Source: Nocardioides panzhihuensis
GTDB taxonomy: Bacteria > Actinomycetota > Actinomycetes > Propionibacteriales > Nocardioidaceae
DNA: 64,000 nt
Assembly: GCF_013408335.1 (NCBI RefSeq)
Contig: NZ_JACBZR010000001.1
Location: forward strand, 1,922,001 to 1,986,000
Reading direction: 5' to 3'
The translations under genes were made by a program, and so were the position numbers. Below, one piece after another: positions 8,091 to 14,362 of the stretch. How positions within the stretch are numbered: position 1 is the first letter of the stretch; each line of letters starts with the position of its first letter. The notes under the pieces were generated by a model that ran no database searches, had not been told where the DNA came from, and saw only the letters and a program-made list of their open reading frames with translations.

Positions 8091-8166
8091 GATTTCCGGA
8101 CCGCCCGTGCACGCGGCCCGGAGACCGAGATCCAGAGCCTCCGCAGCCACAACAACTGGAGGACAC

Positions 8167-8850
8167 ATCAGCACTGAGCTTCGTATCAACGATCGGATCC
8201 GGGTTCCCGAGGTCCGCCTCGTTGGTCCCAACGGAGAGACGGTCGGCATCGTGCCGACCCCTGACGCGCTGCGCCTGGCCCAGGAGGCCGACCTCGACCT
8301 GGTCGAGATCGCCCCGCAGGGCAAGCCGCCGGTCTGCAAGCTCATGGACTACGGGAAGTTCAAGTACGAGAACGCCCAGAAGGCCCGTGAAACCCGTCGA
8401 AACCAGACGAACGTCATCATCAAGGAGATGAAGCTTCGTCCGAAGATCGACAAGCACGACTACGAGACCAAGAAGGGTCACGTAGTGCGGTTCCTCAACG
8501 CCGGGGACAAGGTCAAGATCACGATCATGTTCCGCGGTCGTGAGCAGCACCGTCCCGAGCTCGGTTTCCGCCTGCTGCAGCAGCTGGCCGACGACGTCGC
8601 GGAGCTGGGCTTCGTCGAGTCCTCGCCGAAGCAGGACGGCCGCAACATGATCATGGTGCTCGGGCCGCACAAGAAGAAGGCCGACGCCAAGGTCGAGGCC
8701 AAGGAGGCCAAGGAGGAGAAGGCCGCCGAGCGCGCCGCCGACGAGGCCGCCGAGAAGGCGGAGCGTACGGCCGCGAACGCTGCCCGTCCGGTCTCCGCCC
8801 CGAAGGCCAAGCGCCGCTCGGAGAACCTCGACCCCGACATCGACGTCTGA
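8167..8850 (+). CDS. infC: Translation initiation factor IF-3, ATC start
   Basis: Binds the 30S subunit and checks start-codon fidelity. The homologous protein begins [18 protein letters not shown]. The codon at that point is ATC (8167-8169), with a perfect GGAGG four bases upstream (8158-8162) and no ATG/GTG/TTG nearby in frame. The first in-frame GTG is at 8107 and would add a non-conserved Arg/Ala/Thr stretch. Rare AUU/AUC starts in infC are a known autoregulatory device because IF3 itself rejects such codons. N-domain residues are about 1-75, the C-domain about 85-165. The last 60 residues are an Ala/Lys/Glu-rich charged tail typical of actinobacterial IF3. It leads rpmI and rplT. Confidence 0.93.
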   Translation: MSTELRINDRIRVPEVRLVGPNGETVGIVPTPDALRLAQEADLDLVEIAPQGKPPVCKLMDYGKFKYENAQKARETRRNQTNVIIKEMKLRPKIDKHDYETKKGHVVRFLNAGDKVKITIMFRGREQHRPELGFRLLQQLADDVAELGFVESSPKQDGRNMIMVLGPHKKKADAKVEAKEAKEEKAAERAADEAAEKAERTAANAARPVSAPKAKRRSENLDPDIDV

Positions 8851-8925
8851 GCCTCCCTGGCCCAGCAAGAGACTTCCGCCGCCGCGGCGCCCCGTGACCG
8901 GCCGGACGACGAGAGAGAGAAGAAC

Positions 8926-9138
8926 ATGCCGAAGAACAAGACCCACTCCGGTTCCAAGAAGCGCTTCAAGGTGACCGGTTCCGGGAAGATCCAGCGCCTG
9001 CAGGCCGGCCGCAAGTCCGGCGCTGCGTTCGCCTCTGCGCCGACGACCGGTTCGCGCAAGAAGCACCGTCGCAACGCTGGCTTGGTGGAGCTCGCTCCCG
9101 CCGACGTCAAGCGCGCGAAGAGGCTTCTCGGTCGCTGA
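8926..9138 (+). CDS. rpmI: Ribosomal protein L35
   Basis: A 70-residue basic protein of the large ribosomal subunit. The MPKNKTHSGSKKRFKVTGSGK opening and the RKKHRRNAG segment are diagnostic of L35. Full normal length. A purine-rich AGAGAGAGAAG stretch precedes the ATG. It lies between infC and rplT in the universal IF3-L35-L20 operon, sharing the infC leader control. Confidence 0.98.
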   Translation: MPKNKTHSGSKKRFKVTGSGKIQRLQAGRKSGAAFASAPTTGSRKKHRRNAGLVELAPADVKRAKRLLGR

Positions 9139-9185
9139 CCGTCTGATCACCCGAACTTTCCCCAAAGCATTCAAGGAGCATTGAA

Positions 9186-9569
9186 ATGGCACGCGTCAAG
9201 CGCGCAGTGAACGCTGCGAAGAAGCGTCGCACCACCCTCGAGCGGGCCTCCGGTTACCGTGGCCAGCGCTCGCGCCTCTACCGCAAGGCGAAGGAGCAGG
9301 TCACTCACTCCCTGGTCTACGCCTACAACGACCGCCGCAAGAACAAGGGCAACTTCCGCAAGCTGTGGATCCAGCGGATCAACGCGGCTGCGCGTGCGGA
9401 GGGCATGACCTACAACCGCTTCATCCAGGGTCTCCACCTGGCCGGCATCGAGGTCGACCGCAAGATCCTCGCCGACCTCGCCGTCAACGACGTGGCCGCG
9501 TTCAACGCGATCGTCGCCCAGGCCAAGGCTGCGCTGCCTGAGGACGTCAACGCCCCGGCGAACGCCTGA
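9186..9569 (+). CDS. rplT: Ribosomal protein L20
   Basis: A 127-residue rRNA-binding protein needed early in 50S assembly. The start [26 protein letters not shown] carries the extended basic N-terminal tail, followed by [27 protein letters not shown], which is strongly conserved in L20. AAGGAG lies just upstream of the ATG. L20 represses its own operon in several bacteria; whether the hairpins in the infC leader respond to L20 here is not known. It is followed 5 bases later by the trmH-family gene. Confidence 0.98.
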   Translation: MARVKRAVNAAKKRRTTLERASGYRGQRSRLYRKAKEQVTHSLVYAYNDRRKNKGNFRKLWIQRINAAARAEGMTYNRFIQGLHLAGIEVDRKILADLAVNDVAAFNAIVAQAKAALPEDVNAPANA

Positions 9570-9574
9570 GTCAT

Positions 9575-10348
9575 ATGACGCCTCTGTCTGCGGCGAACGC
9601 CCGCGTCAAAGAGGCTCGCAAGTTGAGCCGCCGCTCGGTACGCACCGAGCGGCGGCTCTTCGTTGCCGACGGCCCGAAGGCGGTCGAGGGTGCGCTCGGT
9701 GTCCCGGGCTGTGTGCAGGAGATCTTCGCGACCGAAGCCGGAGCCGAGGCGTACGCCTCGGTACTGGCCGACCAGCCGGTCACGCTCGTCGATGACCGAG
9801 CGATGGCGGGGCTCTCCGACTCGGTCACCCCGGCCGGGGTGGTGGCACTGTGCCGTTTCCTGGACGTTCCGCTCGCCGACATCTCCGGCCCGCTCGTGGT
9901 GGTCTGTGCCGACGTACGCGACCCCGGCAACGCCGGCACCGTCATCCGGTGCGCCGACGCGGCCGGTGCCTCCGGGGTCATCCTCGCGGGCGACTCGGTC
10001 GACCTCTACAACCCCAAGACCATCCGAGCCTCGGTCGGCTCCGCGTTCCACCTCCCGGTCGCCATCGAGCGCGACCCACTGGCGGCGGTCAAGGCCGCCA
10101 AGGCCGCGGGCCTGACCGTCCTGGCCGCCGACATGCACGGCACGGCCGATCTCTTCACCGCCGACGAGCTCCTCGCCCGACCCACTGCCTGGCTGATGGG
10201 CAACGAGGCCTGGGGTATCCCGGCCGAGCTCGCCGCCGAGGCCGACGAGATCGTGAGCATCCCGATCTTCGGCAAGGCCGAGTCGCTCAACCTCTCCACC
10301 GCTGCCGCGCTCTGTCTCTACGCCTCGGCGCGGGCTCAGCGCCGGTGA
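9575..10348 (+). CDS. TrmH/SpoU-family RNA 2'-O-methyltransferase
   Basis: A 257-residue SPOUT-class methyltransferase modifying rRNA or tRNA with SAM. An N-terminal substrate-binding domain (residues 1-100) precedes the SPOUT knot: motif 1 DVRDPGNAGTVIRCADAAGA (about 114-133), motif 2 LMGNEAWGIP (about 206-215) and motif 3 IPIFGKAESLNLSTAAALCLY. It occupies the tsnR position downstream of rplT in actinobacteria. The exact target (a 23S site such as that of RlmB or thiostrepton-type methylases) is unresolved. Codons 17-28 form a perfect 15-bp hairpin at DNA level (9625-9658), described separately. Confidence 0.92.
   Translation: MTPLSAANARVKEARKLSRRSVRTERRLFVADGPKAVEGALGVPGCVQEIFATEAGAEAYASVLADQPVTLVDDRAMAGLSDSVTPAGVVALCRFLDVPLADISGPLVVVCADVRDPGNAGTVIRCADAAGASGVILAGDSVDLYNPKTIRASVGSAFHLPVAIERDPLAAVKAAKAAGLTVLAADMHGTADLFTADELLARPTAWLMGNEAWGIPAELAAEADEIVSIPIFGKAESLNLSTAAALCLYASARAQRR
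9625..9658 (+). terminator. Terminator-like hairpin inside the start of the trmH gene
   Basis: GAGCCGCCGCTCGGT (9625-9639) and ACCGAGCGGCGGCTC (9644-9658) form a perfect 15-bp stem with loop ACGC, followed by TTCGTT. It starts 56 bases after the rplT stop and lies wholly in trmH codons (SRRSVRTERRL). The position suggests it ends or attenuates most infC-rpmI-rplT transcripts while letting some pass into trmH. There is no long U-run, as is common in actinobacteria. Confidence 0.6.
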
Positions 10349-10376
10349 ATGCTCACCGAGGTGACTCGGTGAGCAT
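10349..10376 (+). terminator. Hairpin terminator after trmH
   Basis: Immediately after the TGA of the trmH gene, 12-base arms ATGCTCACCGAG and CTCGGTGAGCAT pair perfectly with a 4-base loop (GTGA). There is no U-tract. Its position right behind the stop and its stability suggest an I-shaped actinobacterial terminator. It is followed by the 21-bp repeat array. Confidence 0.7.
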
Positions 10377-10393
10377 CCCGCCCTCTCCGGCAC

Positions 10394-10546
10394 GCCGAGG
10401 CGTCACTCCCGTCGGCCGAAGCGTCACTCTCACTGGCCGAGGCGTCGCTCGCGTCGGCCGAGTGGGCACTTCGGTGACGTCTCGGCCGACGTACGTGACG
10501 TCTCGGCCGACGTGCGTGACGTCTCGGCCGACGTACGTGACGCTTC
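10394..10546. repeat. Mirrored 21-bp repeat array, copy A
   Basis: Three direct 21-base units (10394-10414, 10415-10435, 10436-10456), each starting GCCGARGCGTC, lead into a 27-base centre (10457-10483, containing GTGGGCAC). Three units in the opposite orientation follow (10484-10504, 10505-10525, 10526-10546), each containing GTGACG and starting GGCCGACGT. The two flanks are inverted copies of one unit, so the whole can fold into one long imperfect hairpin. Copy B at 48094-48225 has the same plan, inverted. The right end stops 8 bases before the -35 of the merR-like promoter. Confidence 0.85.
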
Positions 10547-10554
10547 GGCGGGGC

Positions 10555-10585
10555 TTGACCTTCAACTCGCGTGAAGGACGATGGT
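10555..10585 (+). promoter_or_regulatory. MerR-type promoter with 19-bp spacer
   Basis: TTGACC (-35, 10555-10560) and GATGGT (-10, 10580-10585) are 19 bases apart, the over-long spacing typical of MerR-regulated promoters. Between them lies the inverted repeat CCTTCA / TGAAGG (10559-10564 and 10572-10577). Transcription start would fall at about 10592-10593, exactly the ATG of the regulator, implying a leaderless, self-regulated message. Confidence 0.8.
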
Positions 10586-10592
10586 TGCAGGC

Positions 10593-11636
10593 ATGGATGA
10601 GCCACTGTTGACGATCGGGGCGTTCGCACGGGCCGTGGGCCTGACCGCGAGCGCGCTGCGTCACTACGACGAGTGCGGGTTGCTGGTGCCGGCGGAGGTC
10701 GACACCGGGACGGGCTATCGCTACTACACGCCCGAGCTCGCCGACCGGGCTCGGCTGATCGTCGGCATGCGCGAGGCGGGAGTCCCGATCGAGACGATGC
10801 GGGTGGTCCTCGACTCGCCGACTGGTGAGGCCAGGGCCGCACTGGCGGAGTTCCTCGAGGACCAGAGTGCACGCACGGCGCGGGCCGAGGAGGCCGTACG
10901 CGGCGTCCTGGCCGCCGTCGACGCCGGGCCTGCCGCTAGGCCGGCGCTCGTCGAGCTCCCCGGTCCCGTGCTGGCAGCGGCGATCCGTCAGGTGCGGCAC
11001 GCAGCCGAGTCCGATCCGGCCTCCGAGCTCGCCTCGGTCCTTGTCGACGTCGGGGGCGCCGGCGTCGACGTGGTGGCCACCAACCGCTACTGGATGGCGG
11101 TTCGATCACTGCCAGCAGCTGCGGAAGGCGACGGTGGTCGAGCGGTGCTGGCCCTGCCCGATGCCGTGGCACTGGCCGACCGGCTCGACGCGATCACCAC
11201 GGCCGAGCTCCACATCGCCGACGGCACCCTGACGCTCGTCGGACAGGAGCTGGGTCGCGACACCACCTACCCGGCCCACCGGCTCGTGCTCGGCGGGCTC
11301 GAGCCTGCCTCCACCCGCGCAGTCCTCACCAAGGCCGACCTGCTCGCCGGCCTCGATGCGGCCGCCTACGCCGAGGTCGACCTCTTCCTCGGCGAGCAGA
11401 CACGTCTTCGCTCGCCGAGCACTGCCGAGCAGATCGACGTACGCGGCGTGGTGACCGGCCCGCCGATCCGGCTCCGGCTCGGCACGGCCCTGTTCGGGCG
11501 CGCGCTGGTTGCGTCCCTGGGGGAGGAGGTGCAGCTGGCGGTGACCGCGCCCGACCGGCCGATGGTGCTCACCTCGCCGTACCAGCCCGGTTTCACCGCG
11601 TTGGTCATGCCTGTGCGCCACGACCCCGCCGGCTGA
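10593..11636 (+). CDS. MerR-family regulator fused to beta-clamp-like domains
   Basis: A 347-residue protein. Residues 5-75 are a MerR winged helix: LLTIGAFARAVGLTASALRHY, then GLLVPAEVDTGTGYRYYT. A dimerisation helix follows. From about residue 122 the sequence follows DNA polymerase III beta-clamp domains 2 and 3. VDVVATNRYWMAVRSL (about 157-172) matches the clamp V-A-T-D-x-x-R-L-A strand, LVLGG follows a YPAHR turn, and the C-terminus ends ALVMPVR like DnaN. Clamp domain 1 is replaced by the HTH. What the clamp part senses or binds is unknown. The ATG at 10593 is chosen because the MerR-type promoter would start transcription there; ATG 10581 lies within the -10. An MFS exporter starts 1 base after the stop. 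Confidence 0.85.
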   Translation: MDEPLLTIGAFARAVGLTASALRHYDECGLLVPAEVDTGTGYRYYTPELADRARLIVGMREAGVPIETMRVVLDSPTGEARAALAEFLEDQSARTARAEEAVRGVLAAVDAGPAARPALVELPGPVLAAAIRQVRHAAESDPASELASVLVDVGGAGVDVVATNRYWMAVRSLPAAAEGDGGRAVLALPDAVALADRLDAITTAELHIADGTLTLVGQELGRDTTYPAHRLVLGGLEPASTRAVLTKADLLAGLDAAAYAEVDLFLGEQTRLRSPSTAEQIDVRGVVTGPPIRLRLGTALFGRALVASLGEEVQLAVTAPDRPMVLTSPYQPGFTALVMPVRHDPAG

Positions 11637-11637
11637 G

Positions 11638-12837
11638 ATGAACGTGTATAGACCGGCTCGGGGGTTCCGCCTCTGGCTGGCGGCATCGACCGCGTCCGTC
11701 TTCGGTGACTCGGTGACCTTCTTCGCGATCGGCTGGGCCGCGGCGGGCTTCGGCGCCGACGCGGCCAGCCTGGTGCTGACCGTCGAGGGCATCCCGCTCG
11801 CGGTGCTGGTGCTCGCTGGGGGAGTGCTCGCCGACCGGATCGGTATCCGGCGCACGATGGCCGCGTGCGATGCCGCGATGGTGCTGCTCATGGTTGCGTT
11901 CGCCTTCGGTGCGATCGGTGGCGCCGAGCTGTGGCTGCTGGTCGGGGTCGGCGCCCTGTCGGGCACGATCCAGGCGCTTCGCCGACCCGCTGAGGGGGTC
12001 TTCCCGCGGTTGTTCGGCACCGAGCATCTGGACCGGAGGATGGCTCTAGTCGGCTCGGCCCACCAGGTCGCTCGCGCCGCGGGGCCCGCGGTCGGCGGCT
12101 TCCTGATCGGCCACGGCGGTCTGCCGTTGACCGCCGGCCTGGACGCCGCGACCTTCGCACTCGTGCTCGTCGCGCTGCTGGCGATCCGCCCGCCGCACGA
12201 GCCGACCCCCGACCCTGACCATGGCTCGGTCTGGCACAGCCTGACCGACGGTGCCAGGACGGCGGTGCGTACGCCCGGGGTCGTCCCTGTTCTGGTCGCC
12301 ATCACCGGCCTCGCCGCGACGGTGCTCCCGCTGGTGATGCTCGCGCTGCCGCTCGCCGGTCGCGAGCGTGGTTGGACGGCGGCCCAGACCGGGCTCGTCT
12401 CCGGCGCCTGGGTGGCCGGGGGACTGGTGGTGACCCTCGCGGTGGCTCGCTGGGGTGCCCCGCGCGCGCCCGTCGCGGTCGCCGGCCCGGCGCTGGCGGC
12501 CGGCGGGGTGCTCCTGCTGGCGGTGCGTACGGAGATCTGGGCAGGGATCCTCGCGATCGGCCTCGTCGGCGTCGGCACCACCATGCTGACCACGTACCTC
12601 TTCCCGGCCTACGTCGCGCGCACCCCGCCGGAGATGCTCGCCCGGTTCTCGAGCCTGACCCAGCTGGCCCAGACGGGACCGGTCCTGCTGGCGACACCGC
12701 TGCTCGGAGTGGCGGCCGGGGTCGACGTACGGCTGGCTCTTGCCGTCATCGCCGCACTGCTCCTGGCCACCGTGCCGGCGGCTGTCCGGGTCGCGCGGTT
12801 GCCTCAGCCCGGCGATCTCGCGGGGATCAGCGGGTAA
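11638..12837 (+). CDS. MFS transporter (drug-efflux-like)
   Basis: A 399-residue major facilitator with about twelve hydrophobic segments. The loop between helices 2 and 3 has LADRIGIRRTM, the family A motif (G-x-x-x-D-R-x-G-R-R). The N-terminal RLWLAASTASVFGDSVTFFAIGW matches the enterobactin/macrolide exporter-like branch of MFS. It starts 1 base after the MerR-clamp gene, so it is very likely induced by that regulator, probably in response to a compound it exports. The substrate is unknown. No terminator is obvious in the 103-base gap to the next gene. Confidence 0.88.
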   Translation: MNVYRPARGFRLWLAASTASVFGDSVTFFAIGWAAAGFGADAASLVLTVEGIPLAVLVLAGGVLADRIGIRRTMAACDAAMVLLMVAFAFGAIGGAELWLLVGVGALSGTIQALRRPAEGVFPRLFGTEHLDRRMALVGSAHQVARAAGPAVGGFLIGHGGLPLTAGLDAATFALVLVALLAIRPPHEPTPDPDHGSVWHSLTDGARTAVRTPGVVPVLVAITGLAATVLPLVMLALPLAGRERGWTAAQTGLVSGAWVAGGLVVTLAVARWGAPRAPVAVAGPALAAGGVLLLAVRTEIWAGILAIGLVGVGTTMLTTYLFPAYVARTPPEMLARFSSLTQLAQTGPVLLATPLLGVAAGVDVRLALAVIAALLLATVPAAVRVARLPQPGDLAGISG

Positions 12838-12940
12838 CGGACACCGCCCGCCGGGGATACCCGTGGGGGTCTGATACACGAAAGGCAAACCTGTTTCACT
12901 CGGATGCGGAAGCTCTCCAGGCGTTGCGAAGGAGCACGGC

Positions 12941-14140
12941 ATGACGAACCTGAGCAGACGAAGGCTGCTGGCCTCGAGCGGTGCGGCTGCCGCGGGCGCA
13001 ACCCTCCCGCTGTGGACGTGGTCGCCGAGTGCCTCGATCGCGGGCACGGGAGCGGGCCTCGACCCCGATCACGTCTGGGACGTCCGCGCCGATCCGGTCA
13101 TCGAGCGCCTCTACGGCGAGGGGATCGACAAGGTCGCCGAGGTCAACGAGATCCTGAAAAGCTGGACCACCAACGACCAGCCGCTTCCCGGTGGTCTGCC
13201 GGGCTACCTGGTCGACTTCATCGAGGAGGCGCGCCGGCTCCCGGCCTGGGCCGACCAGGGGAAGCTGAAGCTGGCCGGCACGTTCAACGAGGAGAAGTAC
13301 GGCTTCTTCCTCGCTCTCCTCTACACCCTCGGCAGCGGCCTGATCAGCTGCGCGATCAAGCGCGAGGCCTGGTCGGTCTACTACTCCTACGGCGGGTCCG
13401 ACATGCGCGACCGGATCGCCAAGACGACCGTGCTCGGCTACGACGTGATGGACGCCCAGGGCTGGACCGCATCGGGCCGGCTCATGGTGAACTCGGTCAA
13501 GACCAGGATGGTCCACGCCGCGGTGCGTCATCTCCTGCCGCAGTCTCCCCACTGGTCGAGCGTCGGTGCCGGGCAGAAGATCCCGATCAGCCAGGCCGAC
13601 ATCCTGGTCACCTTCCACAGCCTTGGCACCTGGGTGATGAAGAAGTTCACCGAGTGGAACATCGAGCCGACCCAGGAGCTCGCCGACGCGTTCCTGCACG
13701 CCTGGAACGTCGACCTCCACCTCCTCGGCGTGCAGGAGCAGTATCTGCCGAAGGACTGGTCCGCGGCGTACTCACAGTACGACCAGGTGATGGGCCCGGC
13801 GACCGGCGGCACGCGGGAGGGCGTCGAGCTCGCCCAGGCACTGCTCGACTCGGTGATCGGCGAGGGCAACCCGCTGCTGCGCCACGAGCTGGAGTCGCTG
13901 GGGCGGTACGTGATCGGGGATGCGTACGCCGACATGATCGGCTTCGACAAGGACCCGCTGCTCGCGTCGCTGTGGGCGACCACGGTGCCGCTGCTGGTGA
14001 CCTCCTACCAGAGCACCGTCCCCAACATCCCGATCGTCTCCAACCTGCTCCCGGAGGCAGTGCACACCTTCATCAAGATCTACTTCTCGCCCGGAGACCC
14101 GGCGCCGATCACGCTGCCGTTGGGCAATCGGCCGCAGTAG
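12941..14140 (+). CDS. lcp: DUF2236 haem oxygenase, latex-clearing-protein (Lcp)-like
   Basis: A 399-residue secreted protein with a twin-arginine signal (SRRRLLASSGAAAAGATLPLW). The DUF2236 core is present. Residues E142, R158, K161, T162, R189 and H192 are spaced exactly like E148, R164, K167, T168, R195 and H198 of the Streptomyces K30 latex-clearing protein as I recall its numbering, with the axial-haem histidine in KTRMVHAAVRHLL. Lcp enzymes cleave poly(cis-1,4-isoprene) outside the cell. The signal, length (Lcp about 400) and these residues support Lcp rather than a generic MpaB-type oxygenase. GAAGGAG lies upstream of the ATG. No isoprenoid-uptake genes are next to it. Confidence 0.75.
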   Translation: MTNLSRRRLLASSGAAAAGATLPLWTWSPSASIAGTGAGLDPDHVWDVRADPVIERLYGEGIDKVAEVNEILKSWTTNDQPLPGGLPGYLVDFIEEARRLPAWADQGKLKLAGTFNEEKYGFFLALLYTLGSGLISCAIKREAWSVYYSYGGSDMRDRIAKTTVLGYDVMDAQGWTASGRLMVNSVKTRMVHAAVRHLLPQSPHWSSVGAGQKIPISQADILVTFHSLGTWVMKKFTEWNIEPTQELADAFLHAWNVDLHLLGVQEQYLPKDWSAAYSQYDQVMGPATGGTREGVELAQALLDSVIGEGNPLLRHELESLGRYVIGDAYADMIGFDKDPLLASLWATTVPLLVTSYQSTVPNIPIVSNLLPEAVHTFIKIYFSPGDPAPITLPLGNRPQ

Positions 14141-14161
14141 CGCCCGGACGCCGTGGGCGGT

Positions 14162-14353
14162 CTAGTGGCGCGTCCCGGAAGTTCCTAGGCGCTTCGCGCC
14201 GCCATGGCACGCACCCTTCGACAAGCTCAGGACATCGCCTCGCGGCGTTGGCGCCGCTCGGAAGACGCCCGGTATGACTTCGCGACGCCGGCCTTGCGAT
14301 GCACGCACCCTGACGACGCCAAGCATCCAGGAACTTCCAGGACGCACCACTAG
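14162..14353. mobile_element. MITE-like element with 27-bp terminal inverted repeats
   Basis: The ends match in inverted orientation over 27 bases with three mismatches. The left end (from 14162) begins CTAGTGGCGCGTCC and the right end, read inward from 14353, begins CTAGTGGTGCGTCC. The outer CTAG on both sides may be a target duplication (YTAR, as for IS5-group elements). The 192-bp body has no ORF. It contains TTCGACAAGCTCAGGA at 14218-14233, a widely dispersed environmental-genome repeat whose reverse strand reads LSLSKG. It ends 9 bases before the histidine-kinase start and so must supply that gene's upstream region. Confidence 0.7.
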
Positions 14354-14362
14354 GGTATCGGC

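Larger units (their letters stand above)
7799..8166 (+). promoter_or_regulatory. Long 5' leader of infC (368 bases without an assigned gene)
   Basis: This gap holds, in order: a candidate promoter (7831-7860), a segment ACAAGCGGA (7906-7914), an 18-codon ORF (7986-8042), a strong intrinsic terminator (8054-8090), and the GGAGG ribosome site (8158-8162) of infC. The 5' arm of the terminator contains TCCGCTTGT (8058-8066), which is exactly complementary to 7906-7914. An alternative fold could therefore block terminator formation. This layout suggests attenuation control of the IF3-L35-L20 operon. No Rfam family was matched, since no search could be run. Confidence 0.6.

Noticed and set aside
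8107..8166. GTG 8107 as the start of infC
   Set aside because: The added 20 residues are Arg/Ala/Thr-rich and not conserved, there is no ribosome site, and GGAGG is placed correctly for the ATC.
10394..10546. CRISPR-like repeat array
   Set aside because: The 21-bp units are directly adjacent with no unique spacers and invert at the centre; no cas genes are present.
14162..14353. Coding sequence containing LSLSKG
   Set aside because: The peptide arises from a dispersed DNA repeat inside the MITE-like element; the frame is only an extension of a shadow of the kinase gene.
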